Assembly: GCA_038380795.1 (NCBI GenBank)
Contig: CM076260.1
Coordinates: forward strand, 6,340,033 to 6,404,032
Length of the DNA: 64,000 bases
Direction of reading: 5' to 3'
Source: Pyrocephalus nanus
Taxonomy: Eukaryota > Chordata > Aves > Passeriformes > Tyrannidae
The notes under the pieces were generated by a model. The model did not search any database. It was not told the DNA's origin and saw only the letters and a program-made list of their open reading frames with translations. Positions 33,843-46,640 of the stretch are shown in pieces; position 1 is the first letter of the stretch; every line of letters begins with the position of its first letter. A program made the translations under genes and the position numbers.

Positions 33843-36800
33843 ACACTGACTGGTTGTTTTTTTCCCTCTGGACACAGAATGTCAACTCATTTTTTATTAC
33901 TTCTGATTTCTTCAGCACATCATGCATTAATTGTATAATTCCCCATGAACTTTGCTCCAGCACAGAGAGTGGCTTTCCAGGAATGTAGGTCTATCATGGC
34001 TTTTCATGCCTCCAAACTTTACCTTTCTGTATCTGCCTAAATTAGATCAGCTTTATTCTTCCCCTCTAGAAACCTTCCCATACAGGCTAATTTTTCTGTT
34101 TGCTGGCAATTCAGTTTAATCTGAAAAAAAACATGTTCATTCATGGACCTTCCCTGAATTAATATGGAATGTGTAAGAACATTGATATAATTAAATCAGG
34201 GTCAGCTTGTATGAAGACAAACTCCAAGAATAGCTGAAAAGTCTGTGCCCTGTGCTTCAGGAATGTATTATACAGACATGAGGCATGCAGAGAAAGACAG
34301 CACACCTACCTTGTATAATTTAGAAAATACATACTTTACAGAAAGGGTGTTAAAGACGATTCACATCAGAGCTATGGCCAAGGGACTTGGCTCTAGTCAG
34401 CTGAGGCTCAACAACCCTATAAACTCCAAGTGTTGAACACCCAGGACTAGCACCATGCAGGGATATGGCTTCTACCAGAAAGGAGGAACAGTCCCACACA
34501 ACACTTGTACTGTGTATGTGCACTTCAGGACTTGAATATTCAAGATCGATTGTTAGTGTGCCCAAATAGTCCACTTCACCCATGAACACAACTGCTAATG
34601 CCACTAGCTATCCATGGTACAGAAAAACAGCCATGTGGCTGAGCATCCCACCCCTCTACTCTGAGACTGGCCTGGAGATGTTGGCTTTGTGATCCTGACC
34701 CACACTGAGTGGCTGTAGTTAGAAAACAAAGCTCAGCCACACTCATGAGACACCTCAGAGCATGGGTGAAGAAGCTAAAGAATGGAGTTGGGGCACGGGG
34801 AGCCCAAGGTTCTCCTGCTCCTTCTGCATCATTGCTTTGTCTCAGAAGGTTCTCAGTGTCAGCCAAGGCTGACTTTACCAGCATGAGAAAAGAGTTGTTC
34901 TTCTCTGTCATGAATTTGAGGAGGTGCTGCATGGTGGGAATGGATGGGGACTCTTGAGGTAAGATTTGTCTGTGACTAACAGCACTCCAGGCTTGGAAAG
35001 TGCTAAAATTCTGATGTTCTGGGTCATGTTTGATTCCAAAAAGCACAAGGTTTTATTTCCTTCATGTGATGGAAAACTGGCAGGTAAAGAGTTATCATGG
35101 ACACCTCTAAGAAGCGTCATGCCAGAGCTGCCAAGCAGATGGGAAATGACTGCTGAGTGGCAGAGAATCCTGAGACCAGAGAGGGGGAATCACCTTTCCT
35201 GGCTCAGCCCACGGAGAGGTGCTGCAGACCCAGGGACAGAGCAACTCACCTGGAGCAGAGACAGACCATATGCAGAGACCCAGCAGTGCAAGTCATCACT
35301 AGTTATTTTTTAACAGTTGTTTGTTTTTTTTTTTTTTTTTGTGAAACATTACAATAATTACACTTTCTCTTTTCCCATAATTATTTTGTAATGATGCATC
35401 CAAAAAGAAAAGGAAGTATCAGCTGATGTTCTTTAGCTCAAACAATATGCTTCTTGTAAAGCTTCACAGGCAATTCATATCTGATTAGAGCTGGGCAAAA
35501 CATTTTTCCCCCTAACTTCAGACCTGCCTTTCTATTATGCCTCTCATGAAGGAAAATGTTTGTAGTGAACAATAAAAGGAAAGTCCCACTTTCCTGTGAA
35601 TAGCTGTAACATCAAACCTCAGCCTTTCATATAATGGGTTCCTATTCTCTCCCTGGACTAAAGGGCAGCCTAAGTGAAACATTCCCAAGAAGAGATGTGA
35701 AAAAAAATCCCCTAGAAACAATTAAAAATTTTCCAAACAACCAAACTCTCAGACTCTGCCTTGTGCCAAAGCTCTCTGCTTTGCTTTCTACCTGACTGTC
35801 TGCCAAGAAATGAAAAGATTATCCAAGAGCAAGACACAGGATCCTTTCCCCTGTGCCAGAGCTTTCACAGGGAAAGAAGAGACCAAACAGATGGGGGAAA
35901 AAAAAAATTCTTTTGTAAAAAGCAAGAGGAGAAAGATGTGTAATATAGATGAGAGAATGTGAAAGAGATGGATGACTCATTGAGTGAAAGGAAAGATGCA
36001 GCCATTTTTATCACCATGTAAAGATTAATTGAATCATGTTCTGAATGGGGGCACTGATGGTGAATCCCTCTGTGCCTCTTCAACTCACCAGATCGCTTTG
36101 TCTCTTCCTGCCAGGCAGGAAGAAACAACTTTACCTGCATTGCTGAACTGTGAGAAACCAGTTAATGATTGAAGAGGATTTTAAGGATGGGAAGTGTGCA
36201 GCAGTAAAACTGGTGGTGGGTAAATACCAGGTGGCTCAAGCTTTGCCCTCAGCTCACAAAGGCAGCCAAGCATCTGGCCTTTTACATTTTTGTTCATTTT
36301 AGAACAGGCTCACTTTGTGCTTTGAATCATGCTTAGAGAAATGTTACAAAAATTACTGTCAACATTCTCAGTTCTGTTTAAATAAAAACATATTAAACAG
36401 TAGAAATTAAAAATAACAGAGAAAAACAGTACTATGGAAACACTTCAGAACTGTCAAAATACTGTTTCCTGGTTAATGTGGGAAACATTCAGAAAATATT
36501 TGAGTTTGGGTTTATCCAACCTTAGCTAGAGCAGCTGTTTAATCATACTGTTAAGTCTCAGGTATTCAAACAGAACAAAATGTAATTTCAAAGGTCAATT
36601 TGTTCCTCTCTTGCATATCTATTAATAAAAAGGAATATAAAAGAGATATCATTGCAAAAAATCTATGATATTTTGGCTAAATGGTATTTGCTTACTGTGA
36701 TTACCAGACAAAAGCTAAGCTTCTGCACAGTGTGGCAGAAGTCCTGAAACAAATGGATTTGGGCATAATGAATTCCTCTAATTGGTATAATCATAGGGAC

Positions 36801-39418
36801 AGAAATGAAGAGCAGGATAGATACAACAAGAAAATTGAATGAAAAATAACATGAGGACATTCTCCAAAGATATGGAATATGATTTAGTTCAACTTGTGAT
36901 AGGAAGGGGGAAATAATAACTGGCAGACAGGTTTAAGGTCTTTTTTCTTTTAATAGTCACTTAAGAAAAAGGAAGTTTATTTAAAATGCTGGAAGTAGCT
37001 GCTGTAAGCAGGATGAGATGTTAGTGATCCTCCTTGAGAAGGCGAGGAGGACAGATGAGTTCCAGGGCACTGGAGAAGAGCAGTCATGGTGACTATTCTC
37101 AGAAAAGCAGGAAGGGAGGTATACTGGAATTGTCACTAATCAGTCTGATTGCATTTTCTGAAAAAAAAAAAAACCAAAAAAAACAAAACAAAACAGTGCT
37201 CGCCAAACACAGCAACATCTAATTAACAGCAATCAAGGCAGATGTGTAAAGAATCAATTTGTTCCACCAGGATATGTATAACATGTAAGATGCTGAAATA
37301 ACCTTTCCAGTCTAGATAGCATTGTTAAGGCTGCAGATGGAATACATGTGCTTGGTTTGGAAGATGTAGCAAATTAATCTATTTCCAGAAACTTCTAGAC
37401 AATTCTAGAAAAGAGAACAGCTGGAGAAGATCATAACAACCTTAACAAACACAAAAAGACTCTTGAAAAGAGAAAAATAACTCTTCTTCCTGTACACTGC
37501 AAAGGAACATAAAATAATCATCTTAAATTACAGAAATTACACTTGCACTAGTGTTTTGAAGTCCCAAGTGACTGAACTGTTCCAGCTTTTCTTCAGTGTA
37601 ATAAATTGTGTCCTCTCTCACACTGCAAGCTAGTCCTGCTCTACAAGAAATGATTTGTTTACACTAAATGCTCTCCTTTGTGGGAAGTTGATCTGGCAAA
37701 AATCATTATGTTATACCTCAAACAGTGAGTCACTGAGCTTCCTCTGCAGCAGGACAAATGAGACACGGCTCACAACCAACTACAAATAATCCCTGCAGAT
37801 CATGAGTTCTGACTGTTGGAAATCCTTGCAGACAATCATCATAAAATTTCCTTCCTCTGTACAGAGGCTCTTTCTGAATAATAACAAGTGCAAGAAAACC
37901 AGGGTAACCATACAGTTAAAGAATATCTTCCTACAAGAACTCCACTCTTTGTGGAAAAGCTTTTCTCTCTGCAATAGAGGGTAGAGAATGGCAGAAATAG
38001 GGGCAAGGCAGTAGAAACCTAAAGGTCTTAGCTTCCTCTCCACAGCATGTTCCTAAGGCAGGTCTGAAGAAGAAAGTGATAACAAGGGATGCTTCAGGAG
38101 CAGAATTCACAATGCCCAAATTCTGTGTAGGCTGAATGGGGAAGTTCCCAGATCAATGTCGGGATGGAGACCACCTGCAGGATGCTCACAGTGAGGGTGG
38201 GAGCTGCCTGAAGGTCCCTTCTTGCTCTTTACCAAATGGTGGCTTTACAGAGTCACATAAAAATCCAGCAGGCAGTTCCCTAAGGTGCTCCAGTCCCAAG
38301 TAAAGACCCCCCCAGTCAGAAAAAGGGTTGTATGCCATGTATATTCATGGTCCCATAAAGGCCTTAAACAGAGGTGGAGGAGGAGTTTCTGCTGAGATGA
38401 CCTAGTCAATTAGAGCACAGTAAGGTGAGGATTCAAAACTGCAAGTGTAATATGAAGTCCTCTTGCCATCCTGGGCAAGAGATCTGGGCATTGGGGTTCC
38501 TACAAAAAGTAGGTTTTGTCCCTGTCTGCTGCAGGGGATCACAACATCGTAGCATAGGTTACACAGCCAGAGAGAATCAGCCCTGCCAAGGGTTGCTCAT
38601 CTTCTAAATTCTGAGTAGCCAGTTGGCCAAAAATTAAGTACAAAGAGGTTTAATCCAGACAAGTGTTTACTGTAAAACACTGGGATTCACGTGTACCAGG
38701 TTCCCACTGAAAATGCTAGAACCTCTGAAGCAGGCTGTGTATTTCAGATGTCCTATCACTGCTACTGAGGCTCTTCAATTTTTAAACATCATCATTTTAA
38801 GTGAGCTTGCTATGCTGTGGAGCTCCTGGTGGTTAATTTTAGGTTGTGCCCCTGTGAACAGAAATGTGCTGTTCTGATGCAGCATGTGTGCAGTGTAGAT
38901 ATGGAGCAATTACTGCTGTGGCCTGCTGCCATCTCACCATATTATTATCCCTGAAGAGGGAAACAATGCAGATTTATGCCTTGTTTGAGTTCTTTGTTTT
39001 TGTTATTTTTTCCTGCCTAGTTATTTTTAGTGCAAAATTGTTCCAAATTATGTCAAGGACAAGAGAAGTTGAACTAAAACCATGATCAGAAACTCTACTG
39101 TCTGTGAGGGATGTTTCTGCAGACAACAAATACCTTGTATTGCATAACCCCAAAGAAATCTCTAGAAAGCAAAATGCTACCTCTGTTATCTCCAGGCAGT
39201 CCCCAGTCCAACCTGTCCTGGTGTGAAGGAGCAGCTCCATTGGCTGTCACTCTTATCAGCTGCAGGATCAGAGGCTTTGAAGTGAAACAGCCACTTTCAG
39301 GAAAAAACACCTCTCTGTGTAAGGACAGGAGCTGGCTGACACAGTCCCTCCTCTTCGACTGCTTTTCAAGAATACACAATATTCAAACCCTTAAATCACT
39401 TGCAGGCTTGTGTTCTCT

Positions 39419-39447
39419 GCTCAAGACATTTTACATCTCCCTGGGCT
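39419..39447 (+). repeat. 29-bp exact direct repeat, copy 1
   Basis: Identical over 29 bases to 40121-40149 (core CAAGACATTTTACATCTCC), with unrelated flanks. The distance is 702 bp. Confidence 0.95.
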
Positions 39448-39599
39448 ATTTGTTATTTGCTTTCAGAAGAGATCTATGGTGTTTCCCAGAAATTAATTAA
39501 CAAATTCATGACCTCCTTTGGGTGTCTTGGGAAACAGCAGCATGGATGAATGCTCTGCTGGTAAGGTTTTAATGTTGGGCTGTCAAAGGTGCAGGTACC

Positions 39600-40060
39600 T
39601 GACAGCTCTTGAGGATTAATTATGGAGCACAGCTCTCTCTATTCCCGTCCGCCTGCTCCGAAGAGACAACTGTGTTTCCTTCCTTTTAATGAAAGTGTGC
39701 TGTAATAATAGCTTGCAAATATTTTATCTCTGGAAGCAATTACTAAGTTTGTTTTAAAAGCTGAGCTAACACTGAAGACATGTTTACTCTCCAAGTAGAC
39801 ACCCTGCATTTCAGCTGTTACATTTCCTTACTATTTTCAAACCGGTGCTGTGCAGTTGTGAACACAAGTTTTTTTTCATCTGCTACAGAAAACACCCTAA
39901 TTTGTTAATAGATTAACAAAAGGGGAATTAAGAGAGAGATTTCAAGTGCAAAACAATGTGTCGGGAAATCACCTCGCTTCCAAATTAAATTAGAAGTGTG
40001 TGATGCTGCCAGACATTGTAGAGGCCATAATGAACTGTGAAATGCTCACAACCCCTCTGC
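39600..40060. promoter_or_regulatory. Candidate non-coding regulatory block
   Basis: Transposon-free AT-rich sequence with GAGGATTAATTATGG, GCAAATATTT, TTGTTAATAGATTAACAAA (an HNF1-like palindrome) and AAATTAAATTAGAAG motifs, plus isolated CpGs (TGTGTCGGGAAATCACC). The motif density suggests an enhancer, but this is inference without conservation data. Confidence 0.22.
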
Positions 40061-40120
40061 TGCCCTCCCACTGAGTGCCCTCCGCTGCCGGTCTCCATTC
40101 CCTGATGCCTGCAGCCTCCC

Positions 40121-40149
40121 GCTCAAGACATTTTACATCTCCCTGGGCT
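40121..40149 (+). repeat. 29-bp exact direct repeat, copy 2
   Basis: Partner of 39419-39447. It sits in a locally GC-richer segment. It could come from templated insertion during break repair, or from an assembly error. Confidence 0.95.
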
Positions 40150-40797
40150 CCTCATTCCACAGCCAGGAGTGTTCTGTCTCCTGTGGGACTACGGTGGCAG
40201 CAGTCTGGGGCTGTGACACTTTGGCCTCCACTGGCACTTTCTAATCCTTGCTGTAGCAGAGTAAACCTTAATCTAAAACGATCTGCAGAGACTAGGACCA
40301 ATCTTAGTTTGCTCTTGTGAGTGGCCTCAGCAGGATTTTGTCCTCAGCCAATCGTTTCCCCAGGCTGTTATGTCAGGGATTGCTCATTTGGTGGAGGCCA
40401 CCTTTGGCAGGAGTCTGAGTCACAGACAGAATCAAATTCAAGGGAATTTGTTCTTTTCTGAGAAGGCAGAGGAAGATACAAGCTGGACAATGCAAGCTAT
40501 TTCCCTTTTTCAAGGCTGAAGTTATTTTTCCTTCCTTTCCTGGGGGAAGCTTGGTACTAAAATTCTTCTGTAGCAATTAGGAAATGTAGGTAGTGTTTCA
40601 CACATCTTGTGTTCATGGCTATCTGCATGAGAAGCAATAACACACCCTTGAGAAGAAGCAGGCAGCCTTATATCCACAGTGGATGATATTGTTTGATTTT
40701 TGTGAAGTGATATCCCATTCCCTATCAAAAATACTGTGGTACAACCAGCACAGAGTGTGGGAAGGTCAGAGCCACCTCCTCTCGCCACCACCTTTAC

Positions 40798-40925
40798 ACA
40801 TTCAAGGTCAGGTTGAATGGGGCTTTCAGCAACTGGAACTAGTTCAGGATGTCCCTGTTCACTGCAGGGTGAGTGTTGGACTTCAAAGGCCCTGACCTAA
40901 ACCATTCTAAGATTCTATGGTTCTG
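40798..40925 (+). mobile_element. CR1 LINE, short 3' fragment
   Basis: 'TTCAAGGTCAGGTTGAATGG', 'GGGCTTTCAGCAAC', then 'AAACCATTCTAAGATTCTAT' at the tail. About 128 bp, diverged. Confidence 0.9.
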
Positions 40926-43900
40926 TATCAACCAACTACAGCCCTCTCCCTCCACCCTTCATTTCCTCCTTTCTATTGTACCCTCACTGATCTTTTTTGC
41001 TCCATTGCTCTTGTCTACTTTGGCATTTTGGGGAAGAGAGGAAAAAAGCCATCAGATGGAAAATGGGGGTGCAGCTCCTCTCCCATCCCTGGGAGCAGAA
41101 AGCCAGTCCAACACAGCCCTGATTCTGTTTTCTTCCTCTGTTGTGAGAGCTTAGGATCCCATCAGACAATAAAATATATAAAACTCTTTTATTGTTCCAA
41201 AAACTCATTTAAGAATCTAAAGTCAGGGTTTTTTGCACAGCCAAAGTCATTGTGCAGTCTTCCCACTAAATTCAAAGGCAGCAGGATCAAGTCTGCAGGA
41301 ATAAAATGGGAGCTCCAACATCAAAGGGAGGAAAAGAAAGGGCACAGCATGAGCTCATGGGATTGTTTACTATGCAGTGTGTTCTCCACATTTTTTATAC
41401 CTTTTGCTTGGATCTCATTTTCCTTTGAACTCCAGGCAATGTGCATGTTTAGGCCCATTAAAATAAGTGATGTTTTCTAACAAACCACAATGCAGATTAG
41501 ATCAATTCTTTAATCTCATGTTTTCCTCTTGAACACTAGAATCAACCATTTTATGCTCAGTTGGATATAAAATTAACCCAGGCACATTAGATTTATTCCA
41601 GAATGTTCTGTATTCTAAACTATCTAATTTTGCTGGGAATGTGCCAGGGTCTCATCAATAAAGGTGAACATAGTCCAGACCTAAACAGAAAGCTGCACAG
41701 TTACTTTACTGTGAGGTGGAAACACACAATGTTTTGGTGAATTCTAAAGAAAGGCCACAGTTACGGGCACTTCTGTCCAGCAAGAAATCAATAGCAAACA
41801 CAGTGTATGCTGGTGAATCTGGTTAAGCAACTTCAGAAGAAAAGTCTGCTCAAGAAATCATTTTGAAGATCTGGAAAACCTAACAACAAACCCATCACTG
41901 ACAACACAAACCACTTGTAGTCACTATTGCATTTGCTGTCTGCCTGTGACTGTCCCCTCCAGTCCTCTCCTACGGGCAAGTGTTTTCCTTGAGCACATTG
42001 GTAGTGTATGGTAACATACCTATCTTCCCTGTAAAATAAAGGTCTCAAAATAATGGGAAGCTTGTGAACAGGTCTTCGGGATTCTGGAAGGGAGACAAAC
42101 CTTTATGTAATGTACAGGAAGTACTTTTAGGAGCTTTGTGACTACAATGTCTATAAATATCTGCTGTAGAAAAAACACAAGGACACAAAAGAAGCTTTGT
42201 CAGAAAAAACCAATATACTGTCATAGGGTAATTACACTATTACAGTTTGCAGAAACTATACTCTGAGGCTGTTGGTTTATATTTTTAAGGAGAAACCTAT
42301 AGCTTCCAGATCCTATTGGGCTAAACTCTGTTTTTCTAAAATCTGCCTGGGGCTGGATCCCTCTTGTTCCATTAAGATCTTTTGGTTGTCTACCTGGGCT
42401 GAACTAGAAATGTTTTCTTGTACTTCTTGGAATAAAGTTTAATCCTGGGCAGAATCGTGGCTCTGTGTCATTTCCCACACTTGGGACTTTTGGGTGCAGT
42501 TTTTTGGGGGACAAGTATTGCTTTCACAGCTCTTAACAACAGCTGCAGCCTTTTCTTCTGGAAGGCCCTGATTAGCAGCCATAAGGACTGGCTTTAATTA
42601 TCTGTGAAGGTCTGTTGTGAAGATTGGTTTGAGCCCCAGCTCAGACACCCGGGGAAATTTCCTTTCCCATCACACTAAGAAATCACAATGATTAAAATGA
42701 TAGGAGCTTGTTCAAGGTGGAGAAGATAAACAGAATAGCATGTAATGACAAGGTACACCTTTCCCAAAGTCAAGCAATAAACAAAGTAAACTGATTTGAA
42801 GTCTTCCTCTGTAATTTCAGGATAGGCAAACTGCAGGCTGGTTTCTGTCTCCAGCACTAATGCCCCAGGGTCAGACTCTGAGCCCTGTGTCTCCTCCCAG
42901 GATAAAAATGCCGATGCCTCAAGTCTGAACAGCCTTCCAGCCAATCTGAGGTCCTTCTCTCTTCTGCCTCCTCTACCAAGGTGTCCTTGTTTGATCATTA
43001 TCCTCTTCTTCAGTGATTTCTACCCCAAGACAAAATTTTCCCAAAGGATCCTCTTAACTATGGATCCTTTTTTCTTTTTTTTTTTTTTTATATATATATA
43101 TATATGTATTTCATGCCCTAAAGCTACAAGCTGTGAAAGATCAGACAGACCAGTCCCTCCAGGCCTGTTTTGGCTTGATGAACTGGCTCAGGTTTTTCTT
43201 GTGTTACAGTAACTGTGTAATTTCCTCCCCTTTCACATGTCTGGGTTTGTTTTTTTTTTTTCATAATAGAAATTCTCCGAATATGAAAAACTTAAATGTA
43301 AACCCTGTGTCTTTCAGCTGCCTGCCTTGCACATAACTGTTAATCCATTTACCTACATCCCTTCCCTACATCCACACTCCAGCTGTTTGCTCCCTCTTTG
43401 CAGGCTGCCATCCTTTTAGAGCTTTCTGCATGGGGTTTGCCTTCTCCTTTAGACCTCAGCCATCAGGCTTTTGTCTCAAAGGCTGAAGTCAGGACTGTCT
43501 GATACAAAGCCTTTGGATGAAGTAAGTTCCCTCTTGGACACTTTGTGATCATTTCCTGGAAAAAGCTTTGTTTGCCTGGCCTGTGTCTGCTGTATCGGCT
43601 GCAACTCCTTATCAGCCTTCTCTTCCCTCTGGCCTCAGGCTCCTGTCTTTTCCTCTTCTCTGGTTTACCTCTGTGCCTGGAGCTGCTTCCTAGGAACTCC
43701 AGGCACAGACCATGTGCCTTCCCAGACCATGGACTTTCTATACTACTGCTCCAGTATTACCCCACTGCTGCTTGGATCAGACGGGGCTCCCACGTCCAGA
43801 CTGTCTGAAATTGGTGATGGAAGTTGCTGTATTGAACACCAGGTGACTTATAAAGTTAGGCAGTCAAAAATACAGACAATTACAGCATATTTGTTCTTTG

Positions 43901-45114
43901 GGGAAATGACTTGAGTGGGGTTTTAAGGCAGGGTGTGTATAGCTGGTGGTTCAAAGAAAAGTACCTTTTTTAAGCCTATTTCAAAGATTATCAGCATTCC
44001 CTACGAATGGCAAGATACACAGATCAAACCTGTGGATTAGACACCATCTTTTTTGTGAATGGTTACATTTAAATTTAAAAAAAAAAATGAATATTGTATG
44101 TGGAGGTGAGAAGGAGGAAGAGAAAAAATGGTATGGGCCAAGGGAGAGTTATTTTAAAACCCCTCAAATACATATGAAAGAAGACAGTAGAAGAATAGGA
44201 GACTGAGGACTGCATAGGGCAGTGCTGTTGTACTGACAAAAATAAGTAGAAGGAATAAGGATCTTCTCATTTTCTAAGACAACAAGTCACCATATAAAGT
44301 GGCATAATGGCGCCTTTTTTTTTTTTTTTTCTGTCTCCCTCCCTGAAAATACAGCCTGGGAGCACAGAAGAATGAGATTACCACATCTCATACATCACAA
44401 TTTCTAATGAAAGTTACAATGCTGTTACCACATAGTCACTGCACTTACCTTACTACAACTTTCTTCAAGGACGTTGTAGAGTAAAACTCCAGAGTTTCCT
44501 AAAATTAGACACATTTGGTGTCTGTTTGCTGTCTTTTGTGGAATTAAAATTCAACCCTGTGCAAATTTTATGTGCCTTGTCATAACACCCACTCATTCAT
44601 TGCAGAAGAGGCATTCTATTGTCCTCCTATGACACTTCTTCGGGATTGCAGCTGGAAGATGTGTCATTGGGACTCCCTTTGTTTTCTCACTATGAACTAG
44701 ACACTTGTGGCAGATGCTGGATTGGCAGCCTCACAGAAACAGATTCTCCAGGCCACCAGCTTGCACAAGTGGTGACAGTTCAAGTGTCTGGCTTCTGTAT
44801 TGCCCCTGTCTCTTTGCTGCTCAACCACACAGGTTAATCAGCTGTCAAATGGCAATGTTCAAGCACTCCTGGACTGGAGTGGTAACTCACCTGCTCGATG
44901 CTGTGGGAGCACAGCCAAAGCTGAGAGAAGATTTAAGTTCTTTGTTGCAGTCTTCTTTTCCCCCCCTTTAGGGAAGGAGAGGCAATTGCACTCGTTATTG
45001 CAGGTCTGTGCCTCTACCTGCCCCTTTAGGGATGCCCTTCTGATAGTCTGAAATTGTCCTTCCTGAAAAAGAGAAACAGGGTGAGAGAGGGACTGTGATA
45101 ACCCATTGATAACC
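40926..45114. other. Intergenic stretch without a recognisable gene
   Basis: About 4.2 kb; simple T and TA runs near 43070-43105 and a T-run at about 44317-44331. A 187-codon frame at 40917-41480 has no recognisable domain and no splice-bounded structure; I do not call it. Confidence 0.55.
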
Positions 45115-45830
45115 CCAGTCTGATGAGGAGCAGCTGAGGGAGCTGGGGAGGCTCAGACTGGGAAGAAGGAGGCTCAGGAGGAACCTTCTTGCTCTCTACA
45201 ACCTGAAAGGAGGTTGTAGCCAGGTGGGGGGCAGTCTCTTCTCCCAAATAACCAGGGACAGGACAAGAAGCAATGGTCTCAAGTTGCACAGGGGAAGTTT
45301 AGACTGGATAACAGGAACAATTTATTCACAGAAAAGGTTGCCAAGCATGGGAACAGGCTACCCAGGGAAGTGGTTGTGTCACTGTCCCTGGGGATACTTA
45401 AAAGATGTGGCAACGAGAACACGGTTCAGTGGTGGACTTGGCAGTTCTGGGTTAATGTGGGGGAGCCCAGCTGGTTCTGGGCTCTCTGTAAGTTAAAATA
45501 CCGAAGATGGAACTTCTTACACCTGGCAGAGGGTTAACCATGGACAGTAAGGACTGTGACACAGAGTGGGTTTACTGTCAGAATACTGACCTATTGTGTC
45601 CTGACATGTGTGGCTATATCCAATCATGAGTTGTTATGTTAGTGGTAAACCAATAGTGCATGCACATGTGTCACTGTCACCCAGAACTGTATCAGAGTAG
45701 CAGCACTGTTGTAATAAAGAGCTGGTATCCTGAAACTGTGTCGCCATCCCGCCTCGACCATTAACAGGTTAACAGTTGGACTGAATGACCTCAGAGGTCT
45801 TTTCCAACCTAAACAATTCCATTACTTCCT
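45115..45830 (+). mobile_element. CR1 LINE, 3' fragment split by a solo LTR
   Basis: The left part 45115-45455 carries the ORF2 C-terminus and proximal 3' UTR ('GGAGCAGCTGAGGGAGCTGG', 'GGTTGTAGCCAGGTGGGG', 'GTGGTGGACTTGGCAG'). The right part 45773-45830 carries the end ('GGACTGAATGACCTCAGAGG', then AACAATTCCATT). The CR1 continues without loss across 45456-45772, so it was present before the LTR. Together about 400 bp of CR1 remain. Confidence 0.93.
45456..45766 (+). mobile_element. Solo LTR of an endogenous retrovirus, 311 bp, nested in CR1
   Basis: It starts TGTGGGGGAGCCC and ends ATTAACA. The 6-bp target duplication GGTTAA is present at 45450-45455 and 45767-45772. CCAAT boxes lie at 45620-45624 and 45650-45654, and AATAAA at 45713-45718, with a short R/U5 of about 50 bp, so it is in plus orientation. 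The 6-bp duplication is typical of class II (beta- or alpharetrovirus-like) elements in birds; the class is inferred from that. No internal genes remain. Confidence 0.92.
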
Positions 45831-46577
45831 TTTACAATTGCAGACAGCAGAGCTGCTCATCTTGTTGGGATCTTTACAGTGACTACTGTCAGCAGGACTC
45901 AGATTTGGCACTGCTAAGACTGCTTTGCCACCTGCGTGATGTATTGCTGTCACTCCTGAGTGTTTGGGTGTCAAAGGCAAAAGGATAATAGTGAAGTCCG
46001 TGCTGTGCATTCCACTGTATCAGCCTGTAAATGTACACAGGTGCTCGTATCCTCTGAGTCCCATGGACTGGTAAGAACCTGATCCTTATGCACAGGACTT
46101 CTGAAATATAAACAAATAAGTACGTACATACAGCACATGCATTATATATGTGTTTGTGTATACTTGAACTTAGGAAATAATGTAATCAAGTCCTTTTTCC
46201 TGCTACTAAAGCAAATGACATAATAATAATCATCTATTACTTAAAAGGATCAAGCTTCATCCTGAGAACTGTTAGTGTTGCTTCTCTCCAAACTACTGTG
46301 TGAATGTTGTTTCAGAATATCATGGCAGTGCTGTGCAGTAATATTTCATTTCTAATTTCCAGCCTAAGCACATCCACCACCATATTGGGTTCGCTGATTG
46401 TGAGCAATGCTGATTCTAAGCTTCAGTCATTTCCTTTCCCTCAGATCTGCCCATGAATGTATTTATAGAGAGAGAATCCCTCCCTTCTCAGACTTTGTTT
46501 TATGAGACTCAGTAACTTCTTTTAGATTGCTCTCACCCCAGTATGGTTCAAAGAGACCTTGTCTGTACTTTGTCCAG
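45831..46577. other. Short intergenic stretch, nothing recognised
   Basis: About 750 bp of AT-rich sequence between CR1 fragments. No exon or repeat identified. Confidence 0.5.
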
Positions 46578-46640
46578 CCTAGGGTGAACTCAGTAATATC
46601 AGAGGTCTTTTCCAACCTAATTGATTCTGTGATTCTATTC
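46578..46640 (+). mobile_element. CR1 LINE, 3' terminal remnant
   Basis: 'GAACTCAGTAATATCAGAGG', 'CTTTTCCAACCTAA', 'TTGATTCTGTGATTCTATT': about 60 bp of the same CR1 subtype as at 45773-45830. Confidence 0.88.

Larger units (their letters stand above)
33848..40797. other. Intergenic stretch without a recognisable gene
   Basis: About 7 kb, mostly AT-rich, with A- and T-runs (35324-35340, about 37160-37196). No supported exon or known transposon. The candidate regulatory block at 39600-40060 and one copy each of a 29-bp repeat are listed separately. Confidence 0.55.

Noticed and set aside
40917..41480. 187-codon plus-strand frame
   Set aside because: It starts at a CR1 tail and has no recognisable domain. 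I found no convincing bounding splice sites, and one such frame in 64 kb is expected by chance.
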